Assembly (NCBI GenBank): GCA_001414485.1
Contig: LLEY01000086.1
Location: 1 to 64,000, forward strand
Origin: Calycina herbarum
Taxonomy: Eukaryota > Ascomycota > Leotiomycetes > Helotiales > Pezizellaceae
Direction of reading: 5' to 3'
DNA length: 64,000 nucleotides
The notes under the pieces are model-generated. The model was not told the origin of the DNA. It did no database searches and worked only from the letters and a program-made list of their open reading frames with translations. Position numbers and translations under genes: made by a program. This document shows, piece by piece, positions 56,641 through 64,000 of this stretch (within the stretch, counting starts at the first letter, position 1; every line of letters begins with the position of its first letter).

Positions 56641-59600
56641 CTTAGTTATCTTTATTTAGTTTATTTAAGTTTTATTATACTTTAAGCACCTACTTAGAAG
56701 TTTAGTTACTATAGCTCTAGTAACCTCCGCTGCCGCTGCTAGCTTAAATACTAGTCGAGTCAACGTTATAAGAGTATCTAGAAGTGCTACTAGAGAAACA
56801 CCTGCTAGTATATAATCAGCTAGGAACAACGACAACGTTAGTATACTAGACGTACCCGAGCTCTATAAGATTAAAGTACTTAAGTCTATTAAGGTTAAGA
56901 TACTAGATACGTATTATAGAAAGCGTAAAGAACTCGATTCGTTTCTTCTCTAAATAGACATCTATTTTAACTTTAACTTAAACAAATTCGAAGGTAATTA
57001 TAACTCGTAATCTATCTTTACTATCTCCTACCTTAGAGGATTAGTATTAGAATAGGCTTAGCTATATTTAAAAGACTTCTTTAAGAATAAGAATAAAGAC
57101 AGATCTATAGAGATAACTAAGATTATATTTAAAGTAACTATTAGAAAAGTCTTTAAAGACTTTAATATAATCTAAACTACTATATATAAGCTTTTAGATT
57201 TATACTAGACTAGATTAGTAATAGATTACGCTAATAAATTCTAACGTTATATAACGAAATCGGGATAGAATACTATTACTCTTATAAAACTCTTTTATAG
57301 AGGATTAAAGATATATATTTATAAGGAAATAGCTAAATAGAATATATAGTTCTAAACTATTATAGATATAAGAGAAGAGGTTATCTAGCTAGATAACTGT
57401 CTATATAAATTTAGAAAGAGTAACTCTAGATATAGAGAGAAGAGTAAGAGAATAAAGAAGTAGAAGTATACCTACGCTAATAAGTATAGTAAGAAGGTAA
57501 ACACTATATAGAAGAAGACTTTTCTAGAGAAAAATAGACTTTTCTAAAAGAAATATAATTAATAACGAGACTAGTAACTCTATTATATCTATAGTAAACT
57601 AGGTTATAGAGTAATCTATAGAATAAACAGAGTAACTTATAGAGTAGGCTACAGAGTAGGCTATAGAGTAAGTTACAGAATCGGTGCAGAGTAGGTTAGA
57701 TAATCGTTAAATCACGTTTTTATAGAATCAGTAGTATAGATAAAGAGTAAAAGACTTAATTAACTTGATTTTCTAACTATAAGAATAGTAGAGAGCTATA
57801 TATACTTCTAGGATAAGTACTAGAAGCTTCTATAGCTTATAAATATAATAGTTACTAGAAGATTCTAAGAATCACGTGTTTACGTAACCGAGAACGTAAT
57901 CGAATCTTCTAGACAACACTAGAAAGAACTAGTATAGACTAAGGTTTAAATCTAAAGCCTATTAGTAAGTAAAGTAATTATTACCTAATACTAATATAAC
58001 CGATTATAGCTAGAAGAGAATAAAATCTTAGAAGAGAAAGAAATAAGTTAACGCTACTATCTAAATAGAAGGAGTATTACTTAATCGAATCGAACTTATA
58101 GATACTAAGCTTAAGACTAGAGGATATAGTATATAGATCGAATATAACAAAGAAATCGAGTTATAAGTTAGTAAAATATAAAATACTAATAATAATAGAA
58201 ATCTACTTCTTAAAGAATATTATAATATACGATTAGTAATAGAATACGAACTATCTCTTTAAGTAGAATATAAATTACTACTATTAACTAATTCTTTAGA
58301 ATTATTAGACTTATCTTCTAAATTAAAAGAAGAGAATAGAGATATAAGTTCTAAAGTCGGGGAAACTTAGGTCTTTACTAGAATATTTAAATAAGAGAAT
58401 TAATAGGTATATATAGATAACTAAAAGCCTAACTTCTAGAACTCTTATACTACTTAGGATATTAGACCTACTATAATAGCATGAAACAGATACTACTACA
58501 AAAGAGGTATATAGAAGTACGTTCGATAGAATAACATATCCGAATACTAGGCTCTAATACGAAGGAAAAGACTAAATTAGTCTTTCCCGATAGAGAGGAG
58601 GCAGCTATTTATAAGAGGTTCGGACAATAGTAAGTCCGGAAGCTATCTAGCTATTCTAAATCCTAAAACAACATCTATATCGTATTCTATTTAGTACGTA
58701 GACTCGGCAATTCCAATTCCGATTATTCTAATTAATTTCTAATAGTTCTATTATACCTACTCTCTTAATAATATATACTATTACTAGGAATAACTCTAAT
58801 ATAATAACTATAGTTAGCCTAGTAATAGGCTAAGAAACTATTAAGTTTAAAGAACTTAAATATAGTTAGAGATAGATTAAGATATCTAACTAGCCTATAA
58901 TAGAAGATATATAGATAGTTATAGACCTTTAGAAGGAAACTAGTTTATAGTAGTAGTAGAGTTCTAGGGATTTTATAAGACGTTTAAAACCTAGTTTCTT
59001 AGACACGTTACTTAGTAGTAAGAAAACGATACTAGAAATAAAGAGCTAATATACTATAATCGCTTTAATTAGTAATATTAGAGTAATATTTTAAGAACTT
59101 AAAACTAGGAGATTATTTAGTATAATCTTTTAAGAAATAAACAAATATAATATTAATTAAGAAATAGAGATAGTATAAAAAGAGCTTTATTATCTAATAG
59201 TTAGAGAGTTATAGTCTATTAAAATAGTAAATAAGACTATAGCTAAATAGATACGATATCGTCTAAATACTATATCTAACTAGTCTATAGAAAAACGATT
59301 CATTAGAACCTTACTAGAACTAGAACGAACTATAGAATATAGATTAATATACGAGATAGTCTCTATAGATTTAGAGAAAGTAACCTTCTTTCTAAAATCT
59401 AGTTAGAAAGATAGAGATAGGCGAAGATTTAAAGTATACTTTATAAAAAAAGAATTAAATACTACTTCTAGAGAAAATTAGTTAATTATAACTATAAGAA
59501 TATAAGAAAAGGAACTCTAAGTTATAATTAACTCTAGTATAACAGGTAATTTCCTTTTCTTAATAGCTCTAAAGAAGCTAAACTTTCTAATTAATAGTAT

Positions 59601-62160
59601 AAAGCTATACTATCTTAGAATAGTTAATAGAATAGAATTATTAACTAGTAAACTATTCTAATAAAAGTTATTATTAAAGAATACTATTTAGATATATAAT
59701 TCGATATTATTAAAATAGAAAGTAAGAAAGTAATACTTAGTATACTATAGATTTAAGAATATAATCTAGATATTAATTAGAAGACTTAAATAGTAACCTT
59801 TAGTTAATATAAATACGTAGGTTTATATTTTTAACTATAAGACTAGAATAAGATTAGCGCTATCTTTTCTAATATACTAGGACACCTAGTCTAGAGTCCT
59901 TTATAAGTTAGTAGAAAAGCTGATAATAAGATATCTATATAGTATAGAGAATTTACAAAATTATTTAAAGACTTAGAAGATATACGTACTCTTTCTAAAT
60001 ATTAACTATAGGATTATAAGATTAAGTTAATAGAGGATTATAATCTTAGAAAGCAGAAGCTTTAACTATATAACTAGAATAACTTAACTTTATTAGAAAG
60101 TTATATCTAATAAGTAATAAAGAAGAAATATATTCGAAAATCTAAATCGCTTATCTCTTTAAATATACTTATTATTAAGAAAAAAGATAATCTAAATAGA
60201 TAAGTATATATTAATTACTAAGAACTAAACGATATAATAATTAAGAACGCTTATTTATTACTAATAAGCTAGTACTTATAGAATAAGTTAAGTTAAGTAA
60301 AAAAGTTTACGAAATTAGATTAATAGAACGTTTATAGCTTAATTAGGATTAAGATAGGCTATAAATAGAAGATAGCCTTCGTTCTACTATTAGAACTTTA
60401 TAAGTATATAGTAATATCTTTTAGTTTAACTAATATATTAGCTACTTATTAGAGATAGAATAATAGTATTCTAGAAGACTTCTTAAAAGTTACTATTATA
60501 TACTATTTAGATAATATATTAATCTTCTTAGAAAAAGAAGAGAAACATAAGAGATATATTAAAGAAGTTTTATAACAACTTATAAAAGTAGACTCTTAAT
60601 TAAAACTCTTGAAATACGAGTTTAGAGTTACTTATACTCTTTTTCTTAAACGTGTTTTTAGTTTAAGAAAAATAGAAATAGATTTAGAAAAGATCTATAT
60701 AGTTATTAAATAGGAATTACTAAGAAATATCAAAGACGTATAATCCTTTCTTAGATTTACTAACTTTTATTACCTATTTATTAAAGATTATATAAAGATT
60801 ATAAAACTAATATTAATATTAACTAGAAAAGCTATAGCTTTTATCTAGGATAAGAAGACTAAGACTGTCTTTTAGGAAATTAAAGAATAGTTTATAGTAA
60901 AACTAATCCTATATAATTTTAACTATAAGAAACTAAGTATAATTAAAATAGACGTCTTAGACATAGTAGTAGGCGTTATATATCTATAGCTAAATAAAAC
61001 AGGAAAGCTTATATTTATAATATACTTCTTAAAGACTTTCGATATAATATAATAGAACTATAGTATTTATAATAAAGAATTAATAGCTATTATTCTAGCT
61101 CTCGAAGAACAGAGGATTTACCTCTAGAGCGTGAATTATCTAGTAATAGTACTTACTAATTATCTAAACCTAAAAACATTTACTATAACTAAGGAACACG
61201 TTACTAGACGACTAGCTAGGTAGTCTAAGACCTTATTAGAGTTTAAGATAATTATTCGATATATTAGTAGTATAAGTAATACTTAAGCTAATACTCTAAG
61301 CTAGAAACCAGGCTATAAGAAGAATAAGAAATACGTTAATATAGTAATATTAAAGAAGCTATAGTATCCTACGATTTAAACTAAAGTTAATAAGTAAAAC
61401 GATAATATCTACTATAGACCTCTTTAATATATCTTTACCTCTGCGATAAAACTCTCTAGAAATATTCTCTACTAGTGTTTCCCTACCTCTATAATCACCT
61501 AACATAGATAATAATTTATTTATATCTTCTTTACTCTTATCTAACTTCTAGTAATATATATAACCACGTATACGTAAGTTATTATATAACCTACTAGATT
61601 ATATATCTAAAACTCTACTTACTAATAACGAAAACGAAAGTTCTAATAAGATAAATACTAATATCTCTTATAAAGATATAATAAAACGAGGATTTAGACT
61701 TACTATAAAATTAGTATTCCTTATATACTCTAAGTATTTCCTTAATAATAAGACATTCTTAGTAGGTATTAAAAGATTATAATTCTAAGAGTTCTATACT
61801 ATATAGAAACTATATAAAGATAGTATACTCTACTTCTATATACTCGGTAAGTAGAGGTTAAAGTAGAATATAAAAAACCTAAGATACTTTAATATTAATA
61901 GATACTATCTAAATATTAGCTAAACGAAAAACAGACTCGTAGTATAGAGATATCTCTATAAGAAAAATAATAAATCTATATACGTTAGTAGAAGTATAAA
62001 TATATCTTACTCTATTAAAAAAGATATTAAGAACGACTATATTAAATTCCTTATTAAATTTAAAAAAAACGCTTTAAAGAAGTTAATACTTAGCTATAAT
62101 AATATCTAGGTATATATATAAAATATATTTAGAGTAAAGAAGGAGAAGTATATTCTAGAG
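56228..62160 (+). mobile_element. Ty3/gypsy LTR retrotransposon, RIP-inactivated
   Basis: 5' LTR at about 56228-56640, then gag (about 56850-57560: ELDSFLL, IDIYFNFNLNKFEGN, a stop-ridden capsid core ending LDNCLYKFRKSNSRYREK), a long region with repeats, protease-like ITGNFLFLIAL near 59540, reverse transcriptase (about 60010-60600: LIRIKIGYK, IVISFSLTNILATY, IIYYLDNILIFLEKEEKHKRYI) and RNase H/tether (about 60930-61290: IKIDVLDIVVGVIY, YNKELIAIILALEE). Stops sit at expected Gln/Trp positions. A 3' LTR in the same orientation was not found, so the 3' limit at 62160 is a guess. Confidence 0.8.
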
Positions 62161-62162
62161 AA

Positions 62163-62640
62163 GATATAGAATAGAAGGAAACTGTTGTTATATAGGTGAA
62201 TAAGCTTCTGACTTATATCTATCCACGTGACTAGCACGCTAGTACAACGCTAGCATAAGTATAAATAGTTGTACTTCGAGTACCTAGAATAGTTATAGAG
62301 AATATAATACGTATATATAACTAGATAGATTTATAACTAAGTTATACTATTATAGCGCTAGTCTATAATACGTGATTCTCGGTCCTATATATAACCGTCA
62401 GAGCTGCAACGCTTAGACGGATTTATAACGAGATTAAAAGCTCTTTATAGTTAGTAGAAATACCTCTTTTTCGTAGAGTATATATTCTATATTCTCTTAT
62501 TCTTAGAACTATAGCTTTAAATTCTCGAATATAACGTAATCTATTACCGAGCTGCGTATATCACCGAGCTACGCACTTTTACCGACTTCTACTACTTTAA
62601 AATATAATAAATCAACTATAATAATAGATAAAACTTATTA
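62163..62640. repeat. possible LTR or transposon end of another element
   Basis: A less AT-biased segment beginning TGTTGTTATATAGGTGAATA with paired CACGTGACTAGCACGCTAGT-like inverted motifs. It is unlike the gypsy LTR. It could be a foreign LTR or the flank of the pogo-type element. Weak evidence. Confidence 0.25.
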
Positions 62641-63300
62641 CTCTTCGGATTCTAATAAGCTAGATATATCTATAAGTTCTTAATAAGTTCGCGTATTATA
62701 ACCAGTCTTTCCGCAAGTACTATAACGTTATATAGTCGAAATCCCTTCCTTACGATTTACTCTTCTAAAGCGCTTATCGTGTCGTATCTGCTTATTTACT
62801 TCGTCTTAAGCTATAATATCGTGTATATCCTCTATAGTAAGTGTACCTCCTTAACAGATACGATTCTTTTTAGCTCTATAATACTTAGAAAGTGCCTTAT
62901 TTACCGCTCGAAGTATATATAGCTCGGTATTAACAAGAGTTAATTTATAAGCTAAACGCTCTATATCTTACTATTACCTATTCTCGATTACCTAGTTAAA
63001 CTGCCTTACTCTTACTACGTCGATTAATATAAGTAACAACTATTCTAGGATAGATTTAACCTATTATAAAGCCGGTCTCGTCGAAGTTATAGAAATCGCT
63101 ATCTACTATACTATATTTCGCCTATATATTCTCTACTAGTCGAAACTATACGCTAATTAACTTAGGATCTTCGTATAAGGCTCTTTAAAAGTCGTAAACG
63201 CGATTAAAACACGTCTTTAGCTCTGGTCGTCGAACTACGAATCGTTCTACCTAGCGCTTTCCGACGCGTTTTACTCTATACGTCTTAATGTAACGAAACT
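62640..63300 (-). pseudogene. pogo/Fot1-type transposase relic
   Basis: The minus strand, read through stops, gives the CENP-B/HTH end VERFVVRRPELKT, the DDE block start YSIVDSDFYNFDETGFIIG (63060-63120), then RRSKSKAV with NRE (compare the QPGNREW region of Fot1-like enzymes), NKALSKYYRAKKNRIC, GGTLTIEDIHDIIA and a zinc knuckle CGKTGYNTRTY close to the C-terminus ending DISSLLESEE. Part of the DDE domain between the NRE block and NKALSK is missing or unreadable. The order matches fungal pogo-group transposases with a C-terminal knuckle. Confidence 0.75.
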
Positions 63301-63309
63301 CAAACGAAC

Positions 63310-63712
63310 TAAACAAAGATGACTAAGTCTCGAAGGTTGGTATATAGTAAGAAGTATGAATACGCCGGGTTGTTCACTTAGAAGTGAACTCGTTACTTAT
63401 ATTAAAGATGTTAAATAGGATAATAAGATTAATAACTAAAGTTGAGCACGAAGCTCCTATCTAATAGCAGACGTGCTAGTCTTATATAGAACCTTCGTTC
63501 TCCTAGGTAGCTAACTCGCTTATCGAGCTAGCGATCTAATAAGCTGGTTCGCCTAGCGATCTAGCGGTCTATTACGTAATTAATATAATGAAATCCTTAG
63601 ATCGCTTAGCTAACCTAACCGATCCCTATCTACTATAAGAGTATTCCGATAGTGTTTAACCTGTTAGGACGCTGCCTAGTCTTTACTTATTACGTATATA
63701 CGTGATTTGTAA
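63310..63712 (-). repeat. second gypsy LTR, inverted and less mutated
   Basis: Reverse complement of this segment aligns along its length with 56228-56640. It keeps C and G where the other copy has T and A (for example GAGTTCACTTCTAAGTGAAC here against GAGTTTACTTTTAAGTAAAT). Similarity runs on to about 63275, so it includes the first internal bases. As its orientation is opposite, it belongs to a second element or to a solo LTR. Confidence 0.7.
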
Positions 63713-64000
63713 TACTATCCCCTTCTTAGCTTAGCGTGTTCCTACGCTTAAGTATAACCTAAGAAATATTATTAGAAGGCTAGTAGCCTTCTTCTCTTTC
63801 TACTATACTACCTAATCGTTTAACGAAACGTACTAAGTATATTACTCTTAGAAAAGAAATTAACTTATCTAGAATAAAAATAGTGCCTTATACCTGATGT
63901 TCGAAAGCTGGTTTTATAAATAAATGTATTACTTCTTAAGATAAAAGTCTAAACTGTTATAGTTGTTATATAAAGAACGGCAAGACCTACAACGTTCGCG
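63713..64000. other. AT-rich RIP-type DNA to window end
   Basis: Continues the same composition, with no feature I can name. Confidence 0.4.

Larger units (their letters stand above)
55900..64000. other. RIP-mutated repeat block
   Basis: About 8 kb with no open frame of even 60 codons on either strand. CpA and its complement TpG are nearly absent (for example 57001-57060 has neither) while TpA is very common, the product expected of repeat-induced point mutation. Reading through TAG/TAA where Gln or Trp codons would be recovers transposon proteins. The block contains the gypsy element, pogo-type relic and inverted LTR listed separately. Confidence 0.88.

Noticed and set aside
55900..64000. 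Any functional protein-coding gene in the AT-rich block
   Set aside because: Stops every few codons on both strands and a RIP-type composition; only decayed transposon reading is supported.
1..64000. CRISPR arrays, operons, riboswitches and bacterial promoters
   Set aside because: The window is eukaryotic with spliceosomal introns; no spaced direct repeats of CRISPR type were seen.

Overview
The window looks like nuclear DNA of a filamentous ascomycete (Pezizomycotina, plausibly a leotiomycete). The evidence is short GT-AG introns of about 45-170 bp with CTAAC/CTGAC-type branch sites, Zn2Cys6 transcription factors, a fungal P450, a Gpr1/Fun34/YaaH acetate transporter, and a final 8 kb block whose composition is typical of repeat-induced point mutation (RIP). 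The assignment to a class is inference only.

Layout. 1-5.5 kb: a small inverted-repeat element, an F-box-like gene relic and otherwise empty sequence. 5.6-7.8 kb: Zn2Cys6 regulator (-). 11.6-15.2 kb: a divergent housekeeping pair, mitochondrial ribosomal protein bS21m (-) and an RBM25-type splicing factor (+), sharing a 338 bp promoter. 18.8-20.1 kb: acetate transporter whose first intron must be GC-AG. 22.1-25.1 kb: tandem duplication of a secreted-domain/single-pass membrane protein gene, promoters included. 25.7-29.6 kb: divergent Zn2Cys6 regulator and FAD monooxygenase with a hexamer array between them.

30.2-43.6 kb is a gene graveyard: a coiled-coil gene with two decayed tandem copies, a broken GH3 beta-glucosidase whose 3' end is fused to one of those copies, a broken AAA+ ATPase, a broken F-box-like gene whose intact paralogue lies at 53.4-55.1 kb, a probably frameshifted membrane-protein gene, and an aldo-keto reductase relic split by a MITE. 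43.7-55.1 kb returns to intact genes: amino-acid/choline-type permease (-), cytochrome P450 (-), prefoldin subunit 4 (+), DHA1 MFS transporter (+) and the F-box-like gene (-). Four copies of one short terminal-inverted-repeat element are scattered between 39.5 and 53.2 kb.

From about 55.9 kb to the end the DNA is AT-rich, almost free of CpA/TpG, and has no open frame of 60 codons. Reading through the stops reveals a Ty3/gypsy element (LTR, gag, protease, reverse transcriptase, RNase H), a pogo/Fot1-type transposase relic on the other strand, and a second, inverted, less mutated copy of the gypsy LTR.

Exon coordinates below were worked out by hand from splice signals and reading phase, so single-exon shifts are possible. 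No undescribed system is proven. The strongest leads are the MITE family with its insertion in the reductase gene, two introns that appear to need GC donors, the tandem membrane-protein duplication, the CGG-direct-repeat array between regulator and monooxygenase, and the fused pseudogene junction at 32.29 kb.
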